Source: Pseudazoarcus pumilus_A
Lineage (GTDB): Bacteria > Pseudomonadota > Gammaproteobacteria > Burkholderiales > Rhodocyclaceae
DNA length: 15,956 bases
Direction of reading: 5' to 3'
Assembly: GCA_033837965.1 (NCBI GenBank)
Contig: JAJLLM010000133.1
Location: 1-15,956 of the forward strand
This document shows positions 1 to 7,088 of the stretch, piece by piece; position 1 is the first letter of the stretch, and every line of letters starts with the position of its first letter. The notes beneath the pieces were generated by a model. It made no database searches. It was given only the letters and a program-made list of their open reading frames with translations, and was not told where the DNA came from. A program made the translations under genes and the position numbers.

Positions 1-1
1 C

Positions 2-673
2 GACGCCTACATCCGGCGCGAGAAATCACTCATCAGCCTGGCCAGCCATGAACTGCGCACGCCGGTTGCGGTGATTGCCGGCGCGCTCGACGTGCTCGAG
101 CAGCGCGATTCACTCGGCGAGGCCGACCGTCGCACGCTCACGCGCATCCGCCGCGCAGCGGACGAAATGCGCAGCGATGTCGACGCGCTGCTCAAGCTCG
201 CCCGCCGCCACACCGGGCGGGAGGAGATCACCGCCGTCGACCTGGCCGGCTGTGTGGCCGAGGTAGTGGCCGACATCGAGGCCTTTGCGCCGGACACCGG
301 CCAGCGCATCGTCTGCCGGCGGCCTGACGCGCCGATCCGGGTCACGGCAGACCGCGCGCTGGTACGCATGCTGTTGCGCAACCTCATCCAGAATGCGGTC
401 CGCCATACCCGCGCCAAGGTCGAGGTACATATCCACCCCGACCGCCTGCTCATCCGTGACCATGGCGAGGGCCTGCCGGACAGGGCACGCACGCGGCTGG
501 CTGAACCAACGGCCCGCCAGGCAGTCCCTGAGGACGGACTCGGGCTGTTCATCGTGCGTCTGATCTGCGAGCGTCTCGGCTGGCACATCGCGGCAGACAG
601 CAGCGGCCCGACCGGGACGGACATCGAACTGCGCTTCGACACCACATCGCCAGGCAGCAGCACTCCCCTATAA
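2..673 (+). CDS. Sensor histidine kinase, C-terminal part (5' end outside window)
   Basis: This is the transmitter part of a membrane-type two-component sensor kinase. It autophosphorylates on histidine and passes the phosphate to a response regulator that is not in this window. Reading from base 2, the visible 223 residues begin inside the dimerisation helix. The H-box SHELRTP places the phospho-accepting His at nt 47-49. The HATPase domain follows: N-box NLIQNAVRH (about residues 127-135), G1 box DHGEGLP (about 153) and G2 box GLGLFIVRLICERLGW (from about 179). All three ATP-binding boxes look intact, so this is probably a working kinase. The sensor and transmembrane parts are missing because the window starts inside the gene, so the stimulus cannot be inferred. 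The stop codon at 671-673 lies inside a TATAAT box for the next gene. The kinase identity is firm; the subfamily is not recognised. Confidence 0.93.
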   Translation, partial: DAYIRREKSLISLASHELRTPVAVIAGALDVLEQRDSLGEADRRTLTRIRRAADEMRSDVDALLKLARRHTGREEITAVDLAGCVAEVVADIEAFAPDTGQRIVCRRPDAPIRVTADRALVRMLLRNLIQNAVRHTRAKVEVHIHPDRLLIRDHGEGLPDRARTRLAEPTARQAVPEDGLGLFIVRLICERLGWHIAADSSGPTGTDIELRFDTTSPGSSTPL

Positions 674-674
674 T
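669..674 (+). promoter_or_regulatory. Candidate -10 box for the adenosyltransferase gene
   Basis: A perfect TATAAT lies 27 bases before the ATG at 702 and overlaps the TAA stop of the upstream kinase. In such GC-rich DNA a full consensus -10 is unlikely by chance at this place. No convincing -35 hexamer is seen 16-18 bp upstream. The predicted transcription start is near 681, giving a leader of about 20 nt. Confidence 0.5.
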
Positions 675-701
675 CGGCCCTCCCGCACGGAGAGAAGCAC
701 C

Positions 702-1259
702 ATGGGCAACCGCCTCAGCAAGATCTACACCCGCACCGGCGACGCCGGCACCACCGGCCTCGGCAACGGCGAACGCGTTTCCAAGAACAGCCAGCGCGTA
801 CATGCCATGGGCGACGTCGACGAACTCAATGCGCTGCTCGGTGTGCTGCTCTGCGAGGAACTGCCGGACGACGTGCGCGAACTGCTGGTGGGAGTGCAGC
901 ACGACCTGTTCGATCTGGGCGGAGAACTGTGCATCCCCGAAATGAGCCTGATCACCGCGCATCACGTCGAGCGACTGGAACAGGCGCTCGATCACCTGAA
1001 TGAACCGCTGCCGCCGCTGAAGGATTTCATCCTGCCGGGCGGCACGCGCGCCGCCGCCCTCACCCATCAGGCCCGCACCGTCTGCCGCCGCGCCGAACGC
1101 GTGGTGGTGGCATTGGCCGAAGGCGCCGGCGAAGCGGTCAACGACGCTCCGCGCCACTACCTCAACCGTCTGTCGGACCTGCTCTTCGTGCTGGCTCGCG
1201 TGCTCAACCGCGCCGCCGGACGCCCCGACGTGTTGTGGCAGAAGAGCCGCAACGCCTGA
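702..1259 (+). CDS. Cob(I)alamin adenosyltransferase, PduO type
   Basis: The protein transfers the 5'-deoxyadenosyl group of ATP to the cobalt of cob(I)alamin, making coenzyme B12 in the cytoplasm. The 185-residue length is normal for the PduO/MMAB family, which forms trimers of helical bundles. The N-terminal ATP-binding signature TRTGDAGTTGL is at residues 10-20, followed by the family helix GDVDELNALLG. The C-terminal half has the RRAERVVVAL helix and the LNRLSDLLFVLARVLNRAAG stretch that form the active-site interface. A GGAGAG ribosome-binding site lies just before the ATG. It is not the CobA/CobO type, which carries a P-loop that is absent here. The neighbours are unrelated to B12, so it probably serves salvage or a B12-dependent mutase encoded elsewhere; that part is inference. 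Confidence 0.95.
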   Translation: MGNRLSKIYTRTGDAGTTGLGNGERVSKNSQRVHAMGDVDELNALLGVLLCEELPDDVRELLVGVQHDLFDLGGELCIPEMSLITAHHVERLEQALDHLNEPLPPLKDFILPGGTRAAALTHQARTVCRRAERVVVALAEGAGEAVNDAPRHYLNRLSDLLFVLARVLNRAAGRPDVLWQKSRNA

Positions 1260-1374
1260 AAAACCGGGCGTACAGTCCGAACAATCCACAATATCCGCCC
1301 TCCGGCCCCCGCCCTATTCTCCCGGCATCCAGCGTGCGTCCGCGCGCACGCCGCAACCGTATCCTGGAGAATTC
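1260..1374 (+). other. Leader region before the TRAP-TAXI genes, with small hairpin
   Basis: This 115-bp gap holds no gene. It contains a TATTCT at 1315-1320 that could act as a -10 box, and a 7-bp inverted repeat, GCGTGCG (1332-1338) with CGCACGC (1345-1351), in the presumed leader. There is no T-run after the hairpin, so it is not a standard terminator. Function unknown. Confidence 0.3.
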
Positions 1375-3558
1375 ATGGCGGACGACGACAAGTCGCTCGA
1401 CGCACTCGACGAAGAGCAGCGCAAGCAGATCAAGGAACTGGCCGAGAAAGAGGCCAAGGCCGAGCGGCAGCCTCCGGGGCTGTGGCAGTGGGTCGTGTCG
1501 CTACTGGGCGCATCGCTGGTACTGATCTACTTCTACGGTGCCGGCTTCCAGGCCCTGCCCACCGAGTACCACCTCGGCGTGTACGTGCTGATCACCTGCA
1601 TGCTGGTGTTCCTGCTCTACCCCGCCGGCAGCCGTTCGGCGCTTGTGGTGATGTCGGCCTTCGCCGGCGCCCTGCTGTCGGTGCTGGCCTCCAGCTATCT
1701 GGTGTTCGACTCGCCTTTCGCACTGTGGGACCAACTCACCTATTTCCGCGAGACCTGGGAGTACGACGGCTTCGCCAAGGCCTGGGAGCAGGATTTCGGC
1801 CAGCTGTGGGTCCCGCCGCTGCTGGCGCTGCCCTTCATGGCGGTACTCGTGCCGCTCGACCAGTGGCTGGCGCGACGCTTCCAGCAGGCCCCCACTGCCA
1901 GTGACCTGATCCTGGTCGCCGCCGTGGTGGTGTCGGTGGTGTACTGGATCAGTCAGTTCGAAGCCCTCAACTACCGCGCCGGCGCCGAAAACCAGCTCGA
2001 CAAGATGATCGGCATCGTCGGCGTGCTGCTGTCGCTGGAAGTCTGCCGCCGCGTGCTGGGCTGGTCGATCACGCTGGTCGGCATCGGCGCCATTGCCTTC
2101 GGGCTGTTCGGGCCCTATCTGCCCGAACTGTTCGCGCATCGCGGCTTCTCCTTCGACCGTCTCGCCATCTCGCTGTTCATCACCACCAACGGCGTGTTCG
2201 GCGTGATGGCCGGGGTGCTCGCGACCTACGTCATCCTGTTCATCTTCTTCGGCGCTTTCCTGCAGAAATCCGGTGCAGGGAAATTCTTCATCGACCTGCC
2301 GCTGGCCATTGCCGGCCGCTCCACCGGCGGCCCGGCCAAGGTCGCGGTGATGTCGTCGGCGCTGTTCGGATCGGTCTCCGGCAGTGCGATTGCTAACACC
2401 GTGGCCTCCGGCGCCTTCACCATCCCGATGATGAAGCGCGCCGGCTTCAAACCGCACGTAGCGGGTGCCATCGAGCCGGCCGCCTCCATCGGCGGCGCCT
2501 TCCTGCCGCCCATCATGGGTGCCGGCGGCTTCCTGATGGCCGAACTCACCGGTCTGCCCTACACCCAGATCATGCTGTATGCGCTGGGCCCGGCCATCCT
2601 GTACTTCCTCGCCGTGTTCTGCATGGTGCATTTCGATGCCGCCAAGAACGGCCTGCACGGCATGGACGATGTACCCGACTGGCGTCAGGTGCTGCGTCAT
2701 GGCTGGTTCTACTCGCTGCCGCTGGTGATCATCACGGCGCTGATGATGATGGGCCGTTCACCCGGCAACGCGGCCTTCTGGGCGACCCTGTCGTGCATCG
2801 CGGTGAGCTGGGTGCACAAGGACACACGCATGGGGCCGAAGGAGATCTGGGAAGCGATCCTCGTCGGTGCCCGCAACACCCTGGTGATCGGTTCCACGGT
2901 CGGCGTCATCGGCATCATCGTGGGCGTGATCTCGCTCACCGGCATGGGCCTGAAGTTCTCCGACCTGATCATCCAGATGGCCGGCAACAGCCTGCTGCTG
3001 GCGGTGGTGCTGATCGCGATTGCCTCGCTGGTACTGGGCATGGGCGTGCCCGTGACGGCGTCCTACCTGATCATCGCCGTGCTGGCCGTGCCGGCGCTGG
3101 GCGAATACGGCGTGTCGATGATCGCCGCGCACATGATCGTGTACTGGCTGTCGCAGGACTCGAACATCACACCGCCGGTCTGCGTGGCCGCCTATGCCGG
3201 CGCGGCGATCGCCAAGGCCGACCCGTGGAAAACGGGCTGGACCTCGTTCAAGTTCGCCAAGATGCTCTACGTCACGCCGCTGCTGTTCGCCTACGTGCCG
3301 GGCATCCTGCTCGAAGGCTCGGGCTTCGACATCTTCACGGCCTTCTTCTCCGCCACGCTCGGCACCATCGCCTTCGGCGCGCTGGCCATGGGCTACCTGC
3401 GCCGCAACACGCGGATGCACGAATGGATCGTGCTCGCACTGGCCACCTTGCTGTTGTACTGGCCGACCTTCCTCACCGACGCCGCGGGAGTCGCCCTCGT
3501 CGCACTGGTGTGGTGGCTGCAACGTGATGCCCGGCCTGCACGGCCGGTGCAGGCCTGA
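1375..3558 (+). CDS. TRAP-TAXI transporter fused permease (4TM/12TM, DctQM fusion)
   Basis: This inner-membrane permease of a sodium-type TRAP importer combines the small (Q) and large (M) subunits in one 727-residue chain, as is usual for TAXI-type systems. A charged, acidic-to-basic cytoplasmic N-terminus of about 35 residues precedes the first membrane helix (WVVSLLGASLVLIYFYGAGF). The four-helix Q-like part runs to about residue 200. The M-like part then carries typical motifs: GSVSGSAIANTVASGAF, EPAASIGGAFLPPIMGAGG and, near the C-terminus, LGMGVPVTASYLIIAVLAVP and SQDSNITPPVCVAAYAGAAI. The start ATG has a GGAG ribosome-binding site 7-10 bases upstream. The binding protein follows 53 bp downstream and is probably cotranscribed. 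Substrates of TAXI systems are mostly unknown (glutamate and some organic acids have been reported), so no substrate is assigned. Confidence 0.95.
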   Translation: MADDDKSLDALDEEQRKQIKELAEKEAKAERQPPGLWQWVVSLLGASLVLIYFYGAGFQALPTEYHLGVYVLITCMLVFLLYPAGSRSALVVMSAFAGALLSVLASSYLVFDSPFALWDQLTYFRETWEYDGFAKAWEQDFGQLWVPPLLALPFMAVLVPLDQWLARRFQQAPTASDLILVAAVVVSVVYWISQFEALNYRAGAENQLDKMIGIVGVLLSLEVCRRVLGWSITLVGIGAIAFGLFGPYLPELFAHRGFSFDRLAISLFITTNGVFGVMAGVLATYVILFIFFGAFLQKSGAGKFFIDLPLAIAGRSTGGPAKVAVMSSALFGSVSGSAIANTVASGAFTIPMMKRAGFKPHVAGAIEPAASIGGAFLPPIMGAGGFLMAELTGLPYTQIMLYALGPAILYFLAVFCMVHFDAAKNGLHGMDDVPDWRQVLRHGWFYSLPLVIITALMMMGRSPGNAAFWATLSCIAVSWVHKDTRMGPKEIWEAILVGARNTLVIGSTVGVIGIIVGVISLTGMGLKFSDLIIQMAGNSLLLAVVLIAIASLVLGMGVPVTASYLIIAVLAVPALGEYGVSMIAAHMIVYWLSQDSNITPPVCVAAYAGAAIAKADPWKTGWTSFKFAKMLYVTPLLFAYVPGILLEGSGFDIFTAFFSATLGTIAFGALAMGYLRRNTRMHEWIVLALATLLLYWPTFLTDAAGVALVALVWWLQRDARPARPVQA

Positions 3559-3611
3559 ACCAGGCCACGCTCTTTTACCCAAGCAACACAAACCCAGAGG
3601 AGACCATCAAC

Positions 3612-4619
3612 ATGATGCGCAAATTCTTCAAACTCCCCGCCACCTTCGGCAGCCTGGCCGTCGCGGCGGTTGCGGCGGTCACGCTGACCGCCTCGCCGGC
3701 GGCCGATGCCCAGACGACCCGCCTCGGCTTCTCGGGCGGCCCGGACGGCGGCACCTTCCAGTACTTCTCCAACGGCGTCGCCACGCACCTGTCGCGCGTG
3801 CTGCCGAACACCCAGGTATCGAACATGGTTTCCGCCGGCTCGGTCGAGAACCTGCGCCGCGTGAACTCGAAGGACGCCGACTTCGGCATCGTCTACTCGG
3901 GTGACCTGTTCCTCGGCATGAACGGCCGTCTGACCAACGACACCAACAAGTACCGCAACGTGCATGTAGTCGCCCACCTGTACGGCGCCCCGGGCCACCT
4001 GATCGTGCGCGAAGACTCCGGCATCAAGGACGTCGCCGAACTGGCCGGCAAGCAAGTCGCCGTCGGCCCCGCCGGCTCCGGTGCTGCCGCCTCGGCCCAG
4101 CGCTTCTTCGAGAGCCTGGACCTGTGGGACAAGATCAAGCCGTCCTTCATCGGCTACTCGCAAGGCGCCTCCGCGCTGGGTGACAAGCAGATCGACGCGC
4201 TGTGGGTCTTCGCCGGCTTCCCGAACGCTTCGGTGATCCAGGCTGCCACCAGCAACAAGATCCGTCTGCTGCAGGTGTGGGACGCCGCCCAGAAAGGCAA
4301 GCTGCCGACCGACCACCCGTACTACGCCAAGACGACCATCCCGGCCGGTACCTACCCGGGCGTCGACTATGACGTGCATTCCATCTCCGACTCCGCCCTG
4401 TGGGTGGCCGGCCGTCACGTCTCGGCCGACGACATGTACAAGTACACGTCCGAGATCTACTCCGAGGAAGGCCTGAAGTTCATGCACTCGGTGTCCAAGG
4501 CCGCCAAGACCATGGTGGTCGAGAACGCCCTGCTCGGCGTAGTCACCCCGGTGCATGCCGGCTCGGCCAAGTTCTGGGAAGAGAAGGGCCTCAAGCTCGA
4601 CGCCAAGCAGAAGCCGTAA
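3612..4619 (+). CDS. TAXI family TRAP transporter solute-binding protein
   Basis: This periplasmic receptor captures the solute and delivers it to the fused permease encoded just upstream. It has 335 residues, normal for the family. A Sec-type signal peptide with hydrophobic core LAVAAVAAVTL ends in an ADA-Q cleavage site near residue 33. The mature N-terminus has the TAXI glycine-rich motif GFSGGPDGGTFQYFSNGVA and, later, the conserved SAGSVENLRRV and GPAGSGAAASAQRFF stretches. AGAGG-like sequence AGAGGAGA before the ATG acts as the ribosome-binding site; the second ATG at 3615 is an equally possible start. Unlike the three binding proteins further right in the window, which carry twin-arginine signals, this one uses Sec export. 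Ligand not predictable from sequence. Confidence 0.94.
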   Translation: MMRKFFKLPATFGSLAVAAVAAVTLTASPAADAQTTRLGFSGGPDGGTFQYFSNGVATHLSRVLPNTQVSNMVSAGSVENLRRVNSKDADFGIVYSGDLFLGMNGRLTNDTNKYRNVHVVAHLYGAPGHLIVREDSGIKDVAELAGKQVAVGPAGSGAAASAQRFFESLDLWDKIKPSFIGYSQGASALGDKQIDALWVFAGFPNASVIQAATSNKIRLLQVWDAAQKGKLPTDHPYYAKTTIPAGTYPGVDYDVHSISDSALWVAGRHVSADDMYKYTSEIYSEEGLKFMHSVSKAAKTMVVENALLGVVTPVHAGSAKFWEEKGLKLDAKQKP

Positions 4620-4625
4620 GCCTGC

Positions 4626-4644
4626 GGCGGGGCACCGCCCCGCC
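4626..4644 (+). other. GC-rich hairpin after the TAXI binding-protein gene
   Basis: A perfect 8-bp inverted repeat, GGCGGGGC with GCCCCGCC and a 3-base loop, starts 6 bases after the stop codon. It has no T-run of its own. It precedes the true terminator and may protect the 3' end of the message. Confidence 0.5.
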
Positions 4645-4654
4645 TGCAGCCAAC

Positions 4655-4686
4655 AAAAAAGCCCGACCTGATGGTCGGGCTTTTTT
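4655..4686. terminator. Bidirectional rho-independent terminator
   Basis: A perfect 8-bp stem GCCCGACC / GGTCGGGC (4661-4668 and 4673-4680) with a TGAT loop is flanked by six A on the left and six T on the right. It therefore works on both strands, ending the TAXI transcript from the left and the aroG transcript from the right. Confidence 0.93.
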
Positions 4687-4706
4687 CATGCAGGGCCACC
4701 GGAGCA

Positions 4707-5798
4707 TTACTCCAGTTCGGCGCCCTTGCGCACACGACGCTTGCGTACCCCCTCAGCCAGGGTTTCCAGCACCGGCACGGTGTCGTCCCAGCTGATGCAG
4801 GCATCGGTGATGCTCTTACCGTATTCCAGCGTCTGACCCGGCACCAGGTCCTGACGCCCCGCCTGCAGGTGCGACTCGACCATCAGACCGATGATGCGAT
4901 CCTCGCCCGCCGACAACTGACCGGCAACGTCCGCCGCCACTTCGATCTGCAGCGCGTGCTGCTTGCGGCTGTTGGCGTGCGAACAGTCGATCATCAGCTT
5001 GGCCGGCACGCCCGAAGCGGCCAGCGCCTTGCAGGCAGCGTCCACGCTTGCGGCATCGAAGTTCGGACCGTTGCTGCCACCGCGCAGGATGACGTGGCAG
5101 TCCTCATTGCCCTTGGTCGACACGATGGCCGAATGCCCGGCCTTGGTCACCGACAGGAAATGATGCGGCGACTGCGCGGCCTTGATGGCATCCACGGCGA
5201 TGCGCACGTTGCCGTCGGTACCGTTCTTGAAGCCCACCGGGCAAGACAGGCCGGAGGCCAGCTCGCGGTGCACCTGGCTCTCGGTGGTACGCGCGCCGAT
5301 GGCACCCCACGAGATCAGGTCGGCCACGTACTGCGGCGTGATCATGTCGAGGAATTCAGTACCGGCCGGCAGGCCGAGCTCGTTGATTTCCCACAGCAGC
5401 TTGCGCGCGATGCGCAGGCCGTCATTGATGCGGAAGCTGTTGTCGAGGAAGGGATCGTTGATCAGTCCCTTCCAGCCCACGGTGGTGCGCGGCTTCTCGA
5501 AGTACACGCGCATCACGATCAGCAGATCTTCGGACAGGCGATCCGCCTCGGCCTTCAGGCGACGCGCATAGTCCATCGCGGCTTCGGTATCGTGGATCGA
5601 GCACGGCCCGACCACCACCAGCAGGCGGTCATCCGCGCCGTACAGGATGCGGTGGATCGCCTGACGCGTGTCATACGCCGTCTGCGCCGCCTTGTCGGTC
5701 ACCGGAAACTCGCGCAGCACGTGCGTCGGGGGCACCAGCTCCTTGATTTCCTGGATGCGGGTATCGTCGATCGGGGTCTTGGACGTTGCAGACATCAT
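4707..5798 (-). CDS. aroG: 3-deoxy-7-phosphoheptulonate synthase (DAHP synthase, AroG type)
   Basis: The enzyme condenses phosphoenolpyruvate with erythrose 4-phosphate, the first step of the shikimate pathway. It is a class I, type-Ialpha enzyme close to E. coli AroG in length (363 residues) and sequence. Visible motifs include GPCSIHD (metal-ligand Cys), EKPRTTVGWKGLINDP (PEP site), AIGARTTESQVHRELASGL, the IDCSHANS histidine, MVESHL and the C-terminal TDACISW, which supply the other metal ligands in this family. The N-terminal DDxRIxEIKEL segment, part of the feedback-inhibition site in AroG, is present, so control by an aromatic amino acid is likely; which one cannot be told. I start at the ATGATG pair (5798/5795), where homology begins. 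The in-frame extension up to 5873 has no family similarity. No clear ribosome-binding site is seen. Confidence 0.95.
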   Translation of the reverse strand: MMSATSKTPIDDTRIQEIKELVPPTHVLREFPVTDKAAQTAYDTRQAIHRILYGADDRLLVVVGPCSIHDTEAAMDYARRLKAEADRLSEDLLIVMRVYFEKPRTTVGWKGLINDPFLDNSFRINDGLRIARKLLWEINELGLPAGTEFLDMITPQYVADLISWGAIGARTTESQVHRELASGLSCPVGFKNGTDGNVRIAVDAIKAAQSPHHFLSVTKAGHSAIVSTKGNEDCHVILRGGSNGPNFDAASVDAACKALAASGVPAKLMIDCSHANSRKQHALQIEVAADVAGQLSAGEDRIIGLMVESHLQAGRQDLVPGQTLEYGKSITDACISWDDTVPVLETLAEGVRKRRVRKGAELE

Positions 5799-5827
5799 GT
5801 GCACCAACACAATTTCGGGGAAAGCGG

Positions 5828-5833
5828 ATTCTA
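5828..5833 (-). promoter_or_regulatory. Candidate -10 box for aroG
   Basis: On the minus strand TAGAAT (5 of 6 consensus positions) lies 29 bases before the aroG ATG. No good -35 is seen at 17 bp. A weak TTCGCG lies 19 bp upstream inside the loop of the adjacent hairpin. Tentative. Confidence 0.35.
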
Positions 5834-5841
5834 CTCCGCAC

Positions 5842-5871
5842 GCGGAACCCGGCGCGAACCGGGTTTTCCGC
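5842..5871. promoter_or_regulatory. Dyad/hairpin in the mog-aroG gap
   Basis: The arms GCGGAA...CCCGG and CCGGG...TTCCGC pair over 11 bp, with a 2-base TT bulge (5864-5865) and a 6-base loop (5853-5858). It lies just upstream of the candidate aroG -10. It could be an operator, or a structured end of the darP-mog message. In the minus direction no T-run follows, so it is not a typical terminator. No TyrR box was recognised. Confidence 0.4.
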
Positions 5872-5877
5872 AATGCA

Positions 5878-6465
5878 TCAAGCCTTGGGGCGCAGCGCGT
5901 GCTTGGGCCGGAAGACCTTGATGACCTTGTCGTCGGCTTCCACGTAGGGCCCGCCGATCAGATCGATGCAATAGGGAATGGCAGCGAACACGCCGGTATG
6001 CACCACCTTGCCGTCGGCATCGCGCAGGCCTTCCAGCGTTTCGCGGATGGCGCGTGGCTGACCGGGCAGGTTCACGATCAGGCAGGTACCACGCACCACC
6101 GCCACCTGACGCGACAGGATGGCGGTCGGCACGAAGTTCAGGCTGATGCGGCGCATCTCCTCGCCGAAACCCGGCATCTCCTTGTCACCAACCGCCAGCG
6201 TGGCTTCCGGCGTGACGTCGCGCAGCGCCGGGCCGGTGCCGCCAGTGGTCAGGATCAGCGAGCAGTTCTTGGTATCGGCCAGCTCCTTCAGCGTCGCCTC
6301 GATGAGCGGACGCTCATCCGGAATCAACCGCGTCTCGGCGCTCCACGGCGAGGTCAGCGCACTGCCCAGCCAGTCCCGCAGGGCCGGAATGCCCTGGTCT
6401 TCATAGGTGCCTTCGGAAGCCCGGTCACTGATCGAAACCAGGCCAATGGTGATGTGGTCGCTCAT
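5878..6465 (-). CDS. mog: Molybdopterin adenylyltransferase
   Basis: Mog activates molybdopterin by adenylylation with ATP, the step before molybdate insertion in molybdenum cofactor synthesis, in the cytoplasm. The 195 residues match E. coli Mog almost end to end. Seen motifs are GLVSISDRAS at the N-terminus, RLIPDE, the TTGGTGPALRDVTPEAT nucleotide/pterin loop, MPGFGEEMR, and VNLPGQPRAI with PYCIDLIGGPYVE at the C-terminus. The ATG overlaps the TGA of darP in an ATGA arrangement, and a GGAGAG site precedes it, so the two genes are cotranscribed and probably translationally coupled. It is the Mog rather than the shorter MoaB form. The presence of Mog implies molybdoenzymes in the host, such as nitrate reductase. 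Confidence 0.96.
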   Translation of the reverse strand: MSDHITIGLVSISDRASEGTYEDQGIPALRDWLGSALTSPWSAETRLIPDERPLIEATLKELADTKNCSLILTTGGTGPALRDVTPEATLAVGDKEMPGFGEEMRRISLNFVPTAILSRQVAVVRGTCLIVNLPGQPRAIRETLEGLRDADGKVVHTGVFAAIPYCIDLIGGPYVEADDKVIKVFRPKHALRPKA

Positions 6466-7028
6466 GCACTCTCCGTGTCGTCGAGTTCTTCGTCATCGCG
6501 TGCCGGCGCGCCGTCGAGCTCACGCAGGATGCGGAAAATCTCGCGGTAGGCGCGCGGCGGCTTGTTCTGTTCGCGCTCTTTCAGCGCATTGCGGCGCAAC
6601 GTGCGCAGGTGTTGCAGGTCGGCATGCGGCCACTGCTCCACGATGCGGCCGGCCACCTGCTCGTCGCCGAGAAAATCATCGCGCAGGCGTTCGAGCCGGT
6701 GATGGCGCGCGATCTCTTCCTTGGAGACATTCTTGAAGGCATCCAGTGCGGCGCGAATGGGCTCGGCATCCACCCCGCGCATCAGCTTGCCGATGTACTG
6801 CATCTGGCGCCGACGCGCCTCGTGCTTGGTGATGCGACGCGCTTCCAGCACCGCGGCACGCAGGTCTTCGGGCAGTTCCAGCCGCTTCAGCCGATCAGCC
6901 GGCAACTCGACCAGCTCGGCTCCGATGTCCTGCAGCGCATGCATCTCGCGCTTGCGTTCGCTCTTGCTGGGACGGCCGTCGAAGGCGTCGTCGGCCACGT
7001 CATCAGGGTCTTGCCAGGCGTTGCTCAT
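6462..7028 (-). CDS. darP: Ribosome biogenesis factor DarP (YjgA, DUF615)
   Basis: DarP associates with the late 50S assembly intermediate and helps maturation of the large ribosomal subunit. The 188-residue protein is strongly charged and helical. Family signatures are PSKSERKREMHALQDIG (about residues 20-36), ELVELPADRLKRLELPEDL, and the ARRITKHEARRRQMQYIGKL segment. Its last third, rich in Arg and acidic residues (ending DDEELDDTESA), is typical. It is the first gene of a minus-strand unit with mog, which it overlaps by four bases. A minus-strand TATAAT lies 30 bases upstream. The start at 7028 has no obvious Shine-Dalgarno sequence but homology begins there. Older annotations call it UPF0307 or a dual-action ribosomal factor. 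Confidence 0.94.
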   Translation of the reverse strand: MSNAWQDPDDVADDAFDGRPSKSERKREMHALQDIGAELVELPADRLKRLELPEDLRAAVLEARRITKHEARRRQMQYIGKLMRGVDAEPIRAALDAFKNVSKEEIARHHRLERLRDDFLGDEQVAGRIVEQWPHADLQHLRTLRRNALKEREQNKPPRAYREIFRILRELDGAPARDDEELDDTESA

Positions 7029-7088
7029 CGGGAGGTCGGGGGCTGGATCGGGGTAAGATTATAGCCTTTCACCGTCAGCAGCCCGCCC
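7029..7088. promoter_or_regulatory. Divergent promoter region between darP and pmbA
   Basis: This 60-bp gap serves both strands. On the minus strand a perfect TATAAT (7058-7063) is well placed for darP, predicting a start near 7051. On the plus strand TAAGAT (7054-7059), overlapping it, could serve pmbA. The two boxes share bases, so the two promoters may exclude each other. No clear -35 was found for either. Confidence 0.45.

Noticed and set aside
1501..2700. Long minus-strand open frame of 399 codons opposite the TAXI permease
   Set aside because: It is antisense to a clear membrane protein. The translation is rich in His, Gln, Gly and Arg with no family features, as expected from the complement of GC-rich codons.
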